This document shows, piece by piece, positions 41,206 through 52,097 of a DNA stretch of 64,000 nucleotides. The stretch is from Monoplex corrugatus (taxonomy: Eukaryota; Mollusca; Gastropoda; Littorinimorpha; Ranellidae), in contig CM060311.1 in the NCBI GenBank assembly GCA_030674185.1, forward strand, positions 96,982,013-97,046,012, read 5' to 3'. The position numbers and the translations under genes were made by a program. Each line of letters begins with the position of its first letter. Position 1 is the first letter of the stretch. The notes under the pieces were generated by a model that made no database searches, was not told where the DNA came from, and worked only from the letters and a program-made list of their open reading frames with translations.

Positions 41206-41504
41206 ATTGTGGCCAGTTCTGTAAATAAAACTGATGGATTTTGTTAAAAATGAAACAAAAAAACTGTGGCCAGTTCTGTAAAGAAAACCGATCGATTCTG
41301 TACAGAAAACTGCGGCCAATTCAACCCCATTATCCTTTGTTCATTCTATACGTCAGAATCAGCTGCTTGCCCACATTCACCCAATACGTTTTAAAAAAAT
41401 TTTTTTTTAGGATCATTGCACTCAGGGAGGTTACCTTTGTGTGTACCCTTTTCTTTTCCCCGTCCCATTTTCTACGTCACTTCAGTGACCACAGAAGCTG
41501 AAGC

Positions 41505-41893
41505 AGTTTTTATTATGCGATGATGATGATGTCGATGTGGATGATAATCATAATGCTATGGAGTTCCATGTAGGATTGAGACTGCATGACAGGGTTGTAC
41601 TCTACGCTTACTATCATAATATATCTGGCATCAACCAGGCCTGAGAGATACAGACACCTGCAGTGTTGGTCAGAAAATTTGAGCAACACCCTCAATGACA
41701 CATCAGCGAAGTGGATGAGACTCCACTGTGGTTCCAGTCTTCCCAATGAGCCCATAGCACGCCCAACTCTGGGTAGGAGCCGGTTAGAGCTGAAAAATCC
41801 CACAATGATTTTTGATGGTACTGATGGGGATTCAAACCCATGACCTTCCAGTCTGTAGTCCGTTGCATTAACCACTACACCACAGCGACTGGT
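41505..41893 (-). mobile_element. tRNA-derived SINE, minus strand
   Basis: On the minus strand the head reads like a tRNA. It has an A-box-like TGGTGTAGTGGTTAATGC and a B-box-like GGTTTGAATCC at tRNA spacing. The body (TTTTCAGCTCTAACCGGCTC, CTCAGGCCTGGTTGATGCC) is shared with the plus-strand copy at 45952-46215. It ends in a GAT-rich 3' tail at 41519-41540. It is not a functional tRNA: the acceptor stem does not close. Confidence 0.7.
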
Positions 41894-41969
41894 TTCTTCA
41901 CACAATACTTGACAGTTTTTTTGTTTTTCTTCTCCAATCAGAAGCATTCTATATCTGCATGAGACTTAC

Positions 41970-42094
41970 AGAGCTCTTCACGGTCCAGTATGGAAGTACC
42001 CCCACCAAACAGATGTTTGAAAAAGCCTTGTTTGGGGGCCTCTGGTGTATCACATGGAAGAAACAGATCTCCCAGCATCTCACTCAGATTGTCT
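41970..42094 (-). CDS. STXBP5: Tomosyn exon H (tail linker, GFFKHLFGG)
   Basis: The exon has 125 bases and encodes window residues 282-322. It reads DNLSEMLGDLFLPCDTPEAP then KQGFFKHLFGGGTSILDREE. The GDLF-P-(E/D)TPEAP-GFFK-LFGG pattern links the second propeller to the SNARE motif in tomosyns. The acceptor is GTGTTTCAG and the donor is GCTCT|GTAAGT. The last base T joins TC of the next exon to form Phe, restoring the family's DREELFGES. Confidence 0.96.
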
Positions 42095-42689
42095 CTGAAA
42101 CACATCAATCATCCCTTTCATTTTTTTTATACAACAAAAACATGTAAACTTTGTTCACATAATATACACATTATACAAACATAACCAGACATCCTTGAAA
42201 GTTAATATTTTTCTCCATGTATAAGTCTGATAATAACAGTATGAACCCTTTCACCACTTTTGACACAAGAACAGTGGAGAATGGATGAACGTGAAAAACT
42301 GTGTGCATGTGTCTCCATTTGCATGTGTGTGTGTCTATTGTGAATGTGTGTGTCTGTTGTGTGTGTCTGTTGTGTGCATGTCTGTTGTGCGTGTGTCTGT
42401 ATGCACATACATGTATGCTGGCCTTCATGCCTGCCTGCTATGTTTAAAATTTATGTCCCCCGTTACTTTTCAAATATTAATGGAGGCATATTGCACAGTT
42501 AAGTGTAAGGCCTAGTTCAACAAAATAGTCAGTTTGGACATAATCCAACAATAGTTACTATTGACTACAAAAAGTTCATGTTCATTAACTTGGCTGCTGT
42601 GTGTTGTTTTTGTAAGGTTAAACCAACATAATACAAAAAGATGTTCTCGATAAATCTGTAACAAATACCACCCAGGACTGACTACTCAC
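42095..42689. other. Tomosyn intron between exons G and H
   Basis: 595 bases, including a GT-rich microsatellite. No other feature. Confidence 0.7.
42296..42412. repeat. GT-rich degenerate microsatellite
   Basis: Interrupted TGTGTGTCTGTTGTGTG motifs. Confidence 0.8.
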
Positions 42690-42785
42690 GCAATATCAGC
42701 AGAGTATGTGATTTTCTGCAGCTCTGTGGGAGAGCACAGATAAAGGGCATGGCCGTTGTTGCTGATGCAGAATGTTCGTGCCACT
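42690..42785 (-). CDS. STXBP5: Tomosyn exon G (RVARTFCISNNGHALYL strand)
   Basis: The exon has 96 bases and encodes window residues 250-280: VARTFCISNNGHALYLCSPT followed by ELQKITYSADI. The (I/V)ARTFC-(F/I)-NNG-ALYL-SPTE pattern is diagnostic for the last propeller blade of tomosyn. The acceptor is GTTTACAG and the donor is ATTGC|GTGAGT. A short CA-rich run (42787-42815) lies at the acceptor side. The intron to exon F is only 265 bases, among the shortest in the gene. Confidence 0.96.
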
Positions 42786-43050
42786 CTGTAAACACACACA
42801 CAGACACACACACAAATGAGCCTGACTCAGAATAAGACATCAGCAGACAGAAGGAATGAATTTTCTTATCTAATGTCTATTCACAATAGTGATTTTAGAC
42901 TTTAAAGAAAAGGGGGTGGACGTAGGGGTGGGAGTTTGAAGGTAAGAAGGGGAACCATTACATGTAATTCTTCAGAAATGAAATAACAGTGTAACTTCCT
43001 CCTGTGGCAGAAAAATCTATATTCGAGATGCATTGCTACTGCCTGCTTAC

Positions 43051-43159
43051 CTGTAGTCATTGAGGGGCAGAAAGTCTTCATCGTACAGAGGCTTCAAGCT
43101 GGGCAAACTGAAGGCCATGAGGTGTCCATTGGCAATGTAGCACATCAGACACACACTGT
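43051..43159 (-). CDS. STXBP5: Tomosyn exon F (NGHLMAFSLPSLKPL strand)
   Basis: The exon has 109 bases and encodes window residues 214-248. It reads SVCLMCYIANGHLMAFSLPS followed by LKPLYDEDFLPLNDY. This matches the tomosyn and LGL propeller strand with the GH(I/L)-(T/A)-SLPSLRPL pattern. The acceptor is CATGTGCAG and the donor is CTACAG|GTAAGC, a strong consensus. The final AG joins A of the next exon to form Arg. Confidence 0.96.
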
Positions 43160-43567
43160 CTGCACATGCACAGTTACACACAACATTACAGCAAATCACA
43201 CACTCTGGACATACAATATTCATGTATCATACAAGGCACAGGAAAAGAACTGTATCATTTACAGGAGTTACATACAACATGCATCATACATAGCTCAAGA
43301 AATTCATCATATACACAATTACAGAAGCTCATACATAACAACTAAAATATTAAAATAATGAGTACCGATTGGTGCTTGTACCCCAACTAGTAACATCATG
43401 CTCCAGACATGATAAAGTGTATCAGGATATAACTGAAAGCAACACATAGGACACACACTTTAACACACCACACTAATGAACGCTTGATCATCCCTCTTGG
43501 GTTTTATCTTCGCTGCTATATTTCTTTATCAAAATGTACTTTCGTTCTTAATAATAATAATCACAAC

Positions 43568-43601
<34 letters not shown>

Positions 43602-44054
43602 GTATTCATATGGCGCCAAATTTTGACAATTCAAATCAAAAAACACTCACGCACCAGACATACACAAGCAATCATAATGCAGACTACCTCACAATATAAA
43701 AAAAAATACACAAACTAAGGGAAGGAGGTAGCTGCAGAACTCGTCAGGAAAAGAGGAGAATTTTTAAATTGGATTTAAAAGCAGAAAGGGCAGGCATTAG
43801 ATGTTCTTGTACACAAATAATTCAAGAATATATTCCTACTTCCTCCCAATTCACTGGGGGGGAAAAAATGTGACCCGCTCTGACTAAAGGTACAATAAGT
43901 CGGGTGAGGCCTTCTGCTAGTGTGGGCTGAAAACTCTGAACAGGGAAAATAAGTCGATTTTGGGTTTTCTGCATTTTCATGCTCTATCACCACTTTAACA
44001 CCATGTCCTAACACAATAAAGTCAAATTCAATCGATAAGTATCATTTTTGTGCT
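43160..44054. other. Intronic sequence between exon F and the MITE
   Basis: Includes the (AAT)n tract and weak ~60-bp repetition of CATACAACATGCATCATACA-like segments at about 43210-43340. No coding content recognised. Confidence 0.55.
43549..43600. repeat. (AAT)n microsatellite
   Basis: ATAATAATAA run with one CACAACA interruption. Confidence 0.95.
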
Positions 44055-44247
44055 TTAACCCTTTGACTCCCGCACCCTACCTACCAACTACAAAAACTTA
44101 ACCCTTTGATTCCCTCACCCTATCCACCAGCTTCCTGCAGGAAGCTGGTGGATAGGGTGAGGGAATCAAAGGGTTAAGTTTTTGCTTTGCTAACATGGTT
44201 GGCAATGCAGGATGCTGGTGACCGGAGTGCGGGAGTGAAAGGGTTAA
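44055..44247 (+). mobile_element. Fold-back MITE with TTAA ends, copy inside tomosyn intron
   Basis: A 193-bp copy, nearly identical to 2029-2221 and 18521-18714, with perfect inner arms (CACCCTATCCACCAGC / GCTGGTGGATAGGGTG). It sits between tomosyn exons E and F, just upstream of the plus-strand orphan frame at 44588. Confidence 0.75.
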
Positions 44248-44587
44248 TGTGTGGTAAGTGCTACTATCTGGCCACTGAAAGCTGCCCAATCACCCCATTT
44301 TGCGCTGCCGCGACATATTTCACCTCAGACAAAGACCAGGCATGTTGTATATTTTTAGAAACAGCAGTTTTGGCACGCACCTCACACTGTCTGTTGCCTT
44401 CACTCAAAGTTGGTATGCCTTGCATAAAACTCCTCTAAACATGGTAAACAAAACACTTTGCTAAACAATCACAGCAAAGGATTTTGAAGCTCCTTGACAA
44501 CGTCCAGTATATTTGATTCTGATTGCCTGAACGTTTGCTAAGGCGGGCAACTCAGCTACAACCACACTCAATCAGTCATTGCGAAAG

Positions 44588-45067
44588 ATGGCAGAGGAAA
44601 GACGAAATCGATGTCTGTTAGACCTGTTAAATCAGTCTTCGGCAGCTAATATTGTTCCAGAGGGCAATGAATTGAGGGACCTGATTGTTGACTACTTCAT
44701 AGACGATGGTATCGCCTCCGATTCCTCTGATGATGAAAGTATAGCCGAGGAGACGGGTGATATCAAGGCAATGGAGACAGAAGACCGTGAAGACGACAGT
44801 GACAATGACAAACCCTTCGTTCGAATAGAACCTGAAATTGGCGCACTACCTGATGCAGAAACCGACAGAGAACAGGGTATAAGTCTCGCTAGGACCACAA
44901 ACTTTCATTGTGGATGTACCCAAATTAAGACAGTACAAGAAGGAGTGGAGAAAGGCCAGTGGAGAGGCCGTATCAGCCAGTTTACTCCTGAAGAAGTGGT
45001 GGTGTTGCAGCTGTTTGGTTTTTCAAACAGGAAAATGCTGTGTTCAGCATCATTGGCTCTTGTGTGA
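44588..45067 (+). CDS. Hypothetical acidic protein, 159 aa, inside a tomosyn intron
   Basis: This is an open frame on the strand opposite to tomosyn, in the intron between exons E and F. The ATG at 44588 has a strong Kozak context (AAAGATGG). The peptide starts MAEERRNRCLLDLLNQSS. It has a long acidic middle (SDSSDDES, DREDDSDNDK) and a Cys/His patch FHCGC near residue 106, then QFTPEEVVVLQLFGF, and stops shortly after. Codon use is not repetitive, unlike almost all other long frames here. I do not recognise the family. An acidic N-terminus followed by a Cys-rich patch is common in transposon-derived proteins, so this may be the first exon or a truncated relic of a mobile-element gene. A splice after about 45030 (TTCAAACAG|GAAAATG does not give a GT donor) is not evident. 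Confidence 0.4.
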   Translation: MAEERRNRCLLDLLNQSSAANIVPEGNELRDLIVDYFIDDGIASDSSDDESIAEETGDIKAMETEDREDDSDNDKPFVRIEPEIGALPDAETDREQGISLARTTNFHCGCTQIKTVQEGVEKGQWRGRISQFTPEEVVVLQLFGFSNRKMLCSASLALV

Positions 45068-45817
45068 ACAAATAATGATAAGAACACTAGGTGCAGGGAC
45101 AGTCATTGAGTTGTTCAACTTGTTGATCAATTTACTGTTCGCATATGACTTTAACATTTTTAACAGCCGTTATTTTTAAGTTTACTACTGTCATTATATG
45201 TATTGCACTGTTGCTATACCTTCAGCTACTTTGTGGGGGGCTTGTTTTTTAATTTGGGAACAATTTCTGTCATAAATTCTGACATACAATATTGGGTGCT
45301 ATTTTTCTTCTCCTTTCAAAATATTCACAAGTTCCGTAACATTTTGGTGATTAAAGTACGCTTTTCATAAATTCATTTTTCTTTTTGTTTTTTTTTGATG
45401 GATGGACAATTAAGTAAACAAAGTAAGTATGGAATTTCAGCTGATTTGGTTGATATTTAATGCTTGTTGCTAAGGAGTTTCTGACCATACCTTTCAATTC
45501 AGGCCTATTCTCTTCAACACTTGTTTTTTCTCAAAATGGCTGACTTGACCCCTCTCATCTTTGAAAGCCCATAACTTTTTTGTTTTTGTAGCCTGAAACT
45601 CAACTTTAGTACCATTTGAAAGCTGAGATTCTTAACTTTATAATGATACCAAAACCTAAAAATGCCTAAACTGAGACTTATTGTGACTTTTGTGAGAATG
45701 GGTCACAAATCATCTGCACTTTTGAGACAAAGAGAAAAAATTACTTAAAGTTCAGCAAAGCGAGATGAGGGTTAGGTGTAATGAATACAGGGACAAGAGA
45801 AAGAACATACTGCTCAC
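45068..45817. other. Intronic sequence, no element recognised
   Basis: AT-rich unique sequence between the orphan frame and exon E. It could be the 3' part of a mobile element that carries the orphan frame, but I found no terminal repeats. Confidence 0.45.
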
Positions 45818-45908
45818 CTCTTAGAGAGACGATTTCTGCTCGCACAACAAAAGACGTTTCCGTGATCTTCACTTTGTAAGCACACGTCTGTGATGGCAGA
45901 GACACCAC
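45818..45908 (-). CDS. STXBP5: Tomosyn exon E (SLPSQTC propeller strand)
   Basis: The exon has 91 bases and encodes window residues 183-212: VVSLPSQTCAYKVKITETSF followed by VVRAEIVSLR. SLPSQTC and ITE(T/S)SFV are family hallmarks. The acceptor is ATCTGCAG and the donor is AAGAG|GTGAGC. It starts in phase 0 and ends with one base, completed by AC of the next exon to give Asp. A plus-strand SINE begins less than 50 bases upstream of its acceptor, at about 45952. Confidence 0.96.
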
Positions 45909-45951
45909 CTGCAGATAGCAAACTTTCATTTTCATATCAGTCAACACAACT

Positions 45952-46215
45952 AAGTGGTTAGTACACCAGACTAATGGTTGGAGATAATAGGTTCAAACCC
46001 GCATTTTCAGCTCTGACTGGCCCCTATCAGAGCTGAGCACGTTATGGCCTTGGTGGGAAGACTGCAACTACACAATGAAGCCTCATCCATTTCATGAAAG
46101 CCTGTATTTCTCAGGCCTGGTTGATGCTAGAATATATTATCATAGTAAAGCATAGAGTCTTGTCACACAGTCTTCATCCTTGAGGGAACTCCACAATATC
46201 ATCACTATCATCCCC
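45952..46215 (+). mobile_element. tRNA-derived SINE, plus strand, same family as 41505-41893
   Basis: The head CTAAGTGGTTAGTACACCAG leads to the B-box-like AGGTTCAAACCCGC. The body carries TTTTCAGCTCTGACTGGCCC and CTCAGGCCTGGTTGATGC, then a TATTATCATAGTAAAGC segment matching the other copy. It abuts the acceptor side of tomosyn exon E. Its tail merges into the 52-bp array starting at about 46228. Confidence 0.7.
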
Positions 46216-46227
46216 ATTCTTATCATT

Positions 46228-46868
46228 ATATCATTGTGAAAAACTGTCCCAGATTTTTATCATCCCTGTTCTCATCATTATATCATTGTGAAAAATTGTC
46301 CCAGATTTTTATCATCCCTGTTCTCATCATTATATCATTGTGAAAAACTGTCCCAGATTTTTATCATCCCTGTTCTCATCATTATATCATTGTGAAAAAT
46401 TGTCCCAGATTTTTATCATCCCTGTTCTCATCATTATATCATTGTGAAAAATTGTCCCAGATTTTTATCATCCCTGTTCTCATCATTATATCATTGTGAA
46501 AAATTGTCCCAGAATTTTATCATCCCTGTTCTCATCATTATATCATTGTGAAAAACTGTCCCAGATTTTTATCATCCCTGTTCTCATCATTATATCATTG
46601 TGAAAAACTGTCCCAGATTTTTATCATCCCTGTTATCATTATATCATTGTGAAAAATTGTCCCAGAATTTTATCATCCCTGTTATCATTATATCATTGTG
46701 AAAAACTGTCCCAGATTTTTATCATCCCTGTTCTCATTATATCATTGTGAAAAACTGTCCCAGATTTTTATCATCCCTGTTCTCATCATTATATCATTGT
46801 GAAAAACTGTCCCAGATTTTATCATCCCTGTTCTCATCATTATATCATTGTGAAAAATTGTCCCACAT
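46228..46868. repeat. Minisatellite, 52-bp unit
   Basis: The unit is ATCATTATATCATTGTGAAA then AACTGTCCCAGATTTTTATC then ATCCCTGTTCTC. About 12 copies, starting at the tail of the plus-strand SINE. Confidence 0.95.
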
Positions 46869-46929
46869 TCTGTGGCTCTTCATGCCCTGTTCATATGGGA
46901 CCCCAGTTAAGGAGAATCTGGAGGTGTGA

Positions 46930-47605
46930 TAGAAACTGACACACAGGAGTGGTGCAGAAGATGAGGCATTGTTACTGTTATTGTTATTGTTGTTTAAAGC
47001 CCAGCCGACTGCACAGAACCATATCAGGGCTATAACCATCTCATAATGTACACCATAACTCAATGAAGAAAAAACAAAACCAAAAGAACTGCCACAAAAG
47101 AAACTTAAGTACACATATCAAATCATTCACCACGTACACATATCAAATCATTCACCACGTACACATATCAAATCATTCACCACATAATCTAAGGATATAC
47201 CCCTGGCGCTGACCACTCTGTCCAATTTATCACCAAAGGATCTAAAACTCAAACCAGAATACAAATATAAACACAACTAGACACTAAAACATATTTTTTA
47301 AAAAAGGCCAAAATTACCTAAAACTGCATCTGCACATCACATTTCCTCAGAGCCAAAAATGCACTTAATACATGTACCCAATTATCAATCCTAAGAGAAA
47401 ATGTGTAATGCTTTATGGAACACATACAGGTGAATGGACCAGCAAGGCAGAAAATGATAGCAAGAAATGACAGAAAGCAAAGGAACAAGATGAAAGCAAA
47501 GAGAGTGACAGAAAACAGGAAATTTCTAGCACAGAATTTCCAGAGGGTGGGAAACTGTTTACAATGAAAGAGCCCCCAGCACCCCCACAGGGGACGTAGT
47601 TGCAT
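46930..47605 (+). mobile_element. Dispersed element, copy with one 55-bp unit and a 25-bp triplication
   Basis: This copy contains a single unit TTGTTTAAAGCCCAGCCGAC...CCATATCAGGGC. It then has three tandem 25-bp units (GTACACATATCAAATCATTC...) at about 47104-47180. A long body follows (ATAATCTAAGGATATACCCC, GCCAAAAATGCACTTAATAC, ACCAGCAAGGCAGAAAATGA), ending near GAGCCCCCAGCACCCCCACA. The same body in the same order occurs at 56650-57160. I cannot assign it to a known class. Confidence 0.6.
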
Positions 47606-47839
47606 GTCAACACAAACGGAAATTGGAAAATGTAAAAAAAAATATCTGAAAATTAGGGGGTTCTGAGGGCATGCTGCCATGGAAAAATGTTCTTGTGTGC
47701 GTCAAAATGAGTGCAGTCTGAGATAAGCCTGACAACATTTTCAGGACTGTGAAAGCACTCCACAACACCCTGAAAGGCTGCATAAAACACACACAAAAAT
47801 GGATACCGCCAGCGCTTCCATTTGTTTGCACAGTCAGAA

Positions 47840-48440
47840 TTCCAAAACAGGTGTGACTGCCCGCGTTCAAGGAAACAAGAACCAGAAAAAAAAACACGAA
47901 AAAAGAATAAGAACGCGTATTTAATACAACCAGACAAGACAGGCGCAAATTTTCGGCCAACTGGCCTTTGTCAAACGTAAGATCACAAACAAACAAACAC
48001 CAGATACAAAAATCAGGAGAAAAAGACAGAAACATCACTGCTGATCCATCCAGTGTGAGAAAATGCAATTTATAATTTTGCTGACACATGCCATCTTGGT
48101 CAGCGAGTTTAGAGCACTGTATTCAGAGAGCATGTGACTGCCCGTGAAAGTTGACAGATGACCGACCACTGCAGTACACTGAGATAGCCTTTTCTCACAC
48201 TGGGCGGAGCAGCAGGGAAGTTTCAGTTCTTTTCTTCTAATTTTTACATCTGGTGTTTGTTTGTTTGCGACCTTACGCTTGAAAAAGGCCAGCTGGCCAA
48301 ACATTTGAGCCCATCTTGTCTGGCTGTATACGCGTTCTCATTGGTTTTTTGTGTTTTTTGGTTACAATCACAATTGTCACATTTCTGGACACAATTTGCA
48401 ATTCTGGTGACACATGCCATCTTGGTCAGCGAGTTTACAG
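47840..48440. mobile_element. Fold-back element, two inverted arms around a spacer
   Basis: The left arm (47840-48035) and right arm (48195-48440) are inverted copies of the sequence found at 32720-33025. Each has CAAACAAACAAACACCAG or its complement and a GGCC-AGTT-GGCC type hairpin next to GAAA or AAA. The spacer includes ATGCCATCTTGGTCAGCGAG, which recurs at 48413. Confidence 0.55.
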
Positions 48441-48818
48441 CATTGCATTCAAAGAACGTGTAACTGCCTTACAATGAGACATCAACTTATGTGGGCACAT
48501 ACCTATACTGAACAAGACCCACATACTCAAGACTGTTGAGTTGTTCACTGCTGGACTAGCCTAAAAACTCACTGCATGGTAACTCACTGCATGGTACGTT
48601 TTTCTTTTTCCACAGAGAATGTGTTTTTTGAGGTGGGTTTGTTTTGTTTTCACAGTTTTTGCCGACAATTCTCATGCCTGGTTTATAACAGTGACATGCT
48701 AAAGCCCGTGCCACTATGTGATTTTTCATTCCATACAATTCTGATTCATACAGAGCAAAAAGCCAGGATCACAACGACTCAGTCCATAGTGACACCATCA
48801 AACAAGCAGTATACATAC

Positions 48819-48919
48819 CCGGGCCTGTTTTTCTGAGCAGAGGATGACAAACTGTCGATCTGTCAATTCCTGGGAGGAGGTTGGCGAGATCTTGGGTTTT
48901 GTGGACACAGACTGCTGAC
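48819..48919 (-). CDS. STXBP5: Tomosyn exon D (SSQELTDRQFVILCSEKQA block)
   Basis: The exon has 101 bases and encodes window residues 150-182. It opens with a short linker QQSVSTKPKISPT and then SSQELTDRQFVILCSEKQAR, one of the most conserved stretches of the tomosyn family. The acceptor is CATGTAG and the donor is CCCGG|GTATGT. The exon ends on a complete codon (phase 0). A (CA)n tract lies about 65 bases upstream of its acceptor (48985-49050), with a 2.1-kb satellite beyond. Confidence 0.96.
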
Positions 48920-48983
48920 CTACATGTGCCAAAGAAACATCAGTTACACTACTCAAACAACTGTCCTCAATCTAACAAGTAAC

Positions 48984-48984
<1 letters not shown>

Positions 48985-49050
<66 letters not shown>
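48985..49050. repeat. (CA)n microsatellite
   Basis: CA run upstream of tomosyn exon D. A second, interrupted run lies at 49116-49175, with a duplicated ATGTGCCAAAGAACATCAG flank between them. Confidence 0.95.
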
Positions 49051-49051
<1 letters not shown>

Positions 49052-49249
49052 TCTTAGATGTGCCAAAAGAACATCAGATACAATACTCCCAAGAACTGTA
49101 CTCCTGAAGTAATGCGCGCACACACACAGACACACACAAAACACACAGACACACACACACACACACATACACACAATAGCTGGACACACTAATCAAACAG
49201 AGAAGTCATGTGAAGTGTAACATTCTGTTTCCTTCTTTACCTTTACAAC

Positions 49250-51395
49250 AGTACACAGAAATCAAAGGATAACACCAAAGTCAAACTATACACATATGAC
49301 ACACAAACAGAAATCAAAGGATAACACCAAAGTCAAACAATACACATATGATATACAAACAGAAATCAAAGGATAACACCAAAGTCAAACAATACACATA
49401 TGACACACAAACAGAAATCAAAGGATAACACCAAAGTCAAACAATACACATATGACACACAAACAGAAATCAAAGGATAACACCAAAGTCAAACAATACA
49501 CATATGACACACAAACAGAAATCAAAGGATAACACCAAAGTCAAACTATACACATATGATATACAAACAGAAATCAAAGGATAACACCAAAGTCAAACAA
49601 TACACATATGATATACAAACAGAAATCAAAGGATAACACCAAAGTCAAACAATACACATATGATATACAAACAGAAATCAAAGGATAACACCAAAGTCAA
49701 ACAATACACATATGACACACAAACAGAAATCAAAGGATAACACCAAAGTCAAACTATACACATATGACACACAAACAGAAATCAAAGGATAACACCAAAG
49801 TCAAACTATACACATATGATATACAAACAGAAATCAAAGGATAACACCAAAGTCAAACTATACACATATGATATACAAACAGAAATCAAAGGATAACACC
49901 AAAGTCAAACAATACACATGATATACAAACAGAAATCAAAGGATAACACCAAAGTCAAACAATACACATGATATACAAACAGAAATCAAAGGATAACACC
50001 AAAGTCAAACAATACACATATGATATACAAACAGAAATCAAAGGATAACACCAAAGTCAAACAATACACATATGATATACAAACAGAAATCAAAGGATAA
50101 CACCAAAGTCAAACAATACACATATGATATACAAACAGAAATCAAAGGATAACACCAAAGTCAAACTATACACATATGATATACAAACAGAAATCAAAGG
50201 ATAACACCAAAGTCAAACAATACACATGATATACAAACAGAAATCAAAGGATAACACCAAAGTCAAACTATACACATATGATATACAAACAGAAATCAAA
50301 GGATAACACCAAAGTCAAACTATACACATATGACACACAAACAGAAATCAAAGGATAACACCAAAGTCAAACTATACACATACAACACACAAACAGAAAT
50401 CAAAGGATAACACCAAAGTCAAACTATACACATATGATATACAAACAGAAATCAAAAGGATAACACCAAAGTCAAACAATACACACATGATATACAAACA
50501 GAAATCAAAGGATAACACCAAAGTCAAACAATACACATACAACACAAAACAGAAATCAAAGGATAACACCAAAGTCAAACAATACACATGATATACAAAC
50601 AGAAATCAAAGGATAACACCAAAGTCAAACAATACACATATGATATACAAACAGAAATCAAAGGATAACACCAAAGTCAAACTATACACATATGACACAC
50701 AAACAGAAATCAAAGGATAACACCAAAGTCAAACAGTACACACATGATATACAAACAGAAATCAAAGGATAACACCAAAGTCAAACAATACACATATGAT
50801 ACACAAACAGAAATCAAAGGATAACACCAAAGTCAAACAATACACATATGATATACAAACAGAAATCAAAGGATAACACCAAAGTCAAACAATACACATA
50901 TGACACACAAACAGAAATCAAAGGATAACACCAAAGTCAAACAATACACATATGACACACAAACAGAAATCAAAGGATAACACCAAAGTCAAACTATACA
51001 CATATGATATACAAACAGAAATCAAAGGATAACACCAAAGTCAAACAATACACATACAACACAAAACAGAAATCAAAGGATAACACCAAAGTCAAACAAT
51101 ACACATATGATATACAAACAGAAATCAAAGGATAATACCAAAGTCAAACTATACACATATGATATACAAACAGAAATCAAAGGATAACACCAAAGTCAAA
51201 CAATACACATATGACACACAAACAGAAATCAAAGGATAACACCAAAGTCAAACAATACACATACAACACAAAACATAAATCAAAGGATAACACCAAAGTC
51301 AAACAGTACACATATGACACACAAACAGAAATCAAAGGATAACACCAAAGTCAAACAATACACATACAACACAAAACAGAAATCAAAGGATAACA
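49250..51395. repeat. Satellite, 52-bp unit, ~2.1 kb
   Basis: The unit is AGAAATCAAAGGATAACACC then AAAGTCAAACAATACACATA then TGATATACAAAC. About 41 copies. The block ATATGACACAC / ATATGATATAC / ATACAACACA is the main variable site, while the AGAAATCAAAGGATAACACC part is nearly invariant. Confidence 0.97.
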
Positions 51396-51611
51396 CTCAA
51401 TTCTTTATCTACAGCACAGCTCCAATTCACAACAGGAAATCCTTTGTGACAATTTTAACGTAAACTTTTTCATGATGAGACAACACTACACACATAAAAT
51501 GCACAACTGAATTAAAACAACTTTCTGGAAATTTTAACACCAAAACTCGTATGATGGTGTTACATATATACATAAAAACGCACATACACTAAACAACTTG
51601 AACTTCCTTAC

Positions 51612-51812
51612 GTGACGTTTTCAAGGCTCTGTCATCACGAACATCACGATTGTCCTTCTCTTGACCGTAAAAGACTAAATTGCTGCTGCTGCCCCCTCGA
51701 CTACTGCTACTGCCGCTGTCCTTCCACTGGTCATACATGCTCTGGATCAGGATACCATTGCAGTCCAGGAACGACATGCCAACAATGGCTCCTTTCAGAA
51801 GAAATATTGTCC
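51612..51812 (-). CDS. STXBP5: Tomosyn exon C (propeller strands and serine-rich loop)
   Basis: The exon has 201 bases and encodes window residues 83-148. It starts TIFLLKGAIVGMSFLDCNG, equivalent to the family's GT-h-LKGAV and LDC-G propeller strands. It then enters a low-complexity loop with SGSSSSRGGSSSN followed by a charged stretch EKDNRDVRDDRALK. The acceptor is TCACCCAG and the donor is TCAC|GTAAGG. The polar loop is longer and more serine-rich than I expect for a core propeller strand, which suggests a surface-exposed variable insertion. Confidence 0.94.
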
Positions 51813-52097
51813 CTGGGTGACAAATCAAACACAATCATGGAATTATGTAGGGTTAAGGATATAGTCATCTGTCGTTGGTTTATGTGGATTTATGTGTATG
51901 TTGTGTATAAGGGTTAATTATATGTTTGTGGCTCTGTGTGTGTGTGTGTATGTGTGTGTATGAACCTGTACATGTGTGTGCGTGTATGCATATGTATGTT
52001 TTAAAATAAAATACAGACATGTCTTCATATCCAGACCAATTTCTAATATTCATGTACTCAACGTCTTGCTAAAAGTTTATAGAATTAAAATCATTTG

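Noticed and set aside
37910..41224. Long overlapping frames on both strands (up to 490 residues) as genes
   Set aside because: All arise from the 60-bp satellite and are open in several frames and on both strands at once.
41820..41893. A functional tRNA gene
   Set aside because: A- and B-box-like blocks are present, but the acceptor and anticodon stems do not pair well, and the sequence continues into a SINE body shared with 45952-46215.
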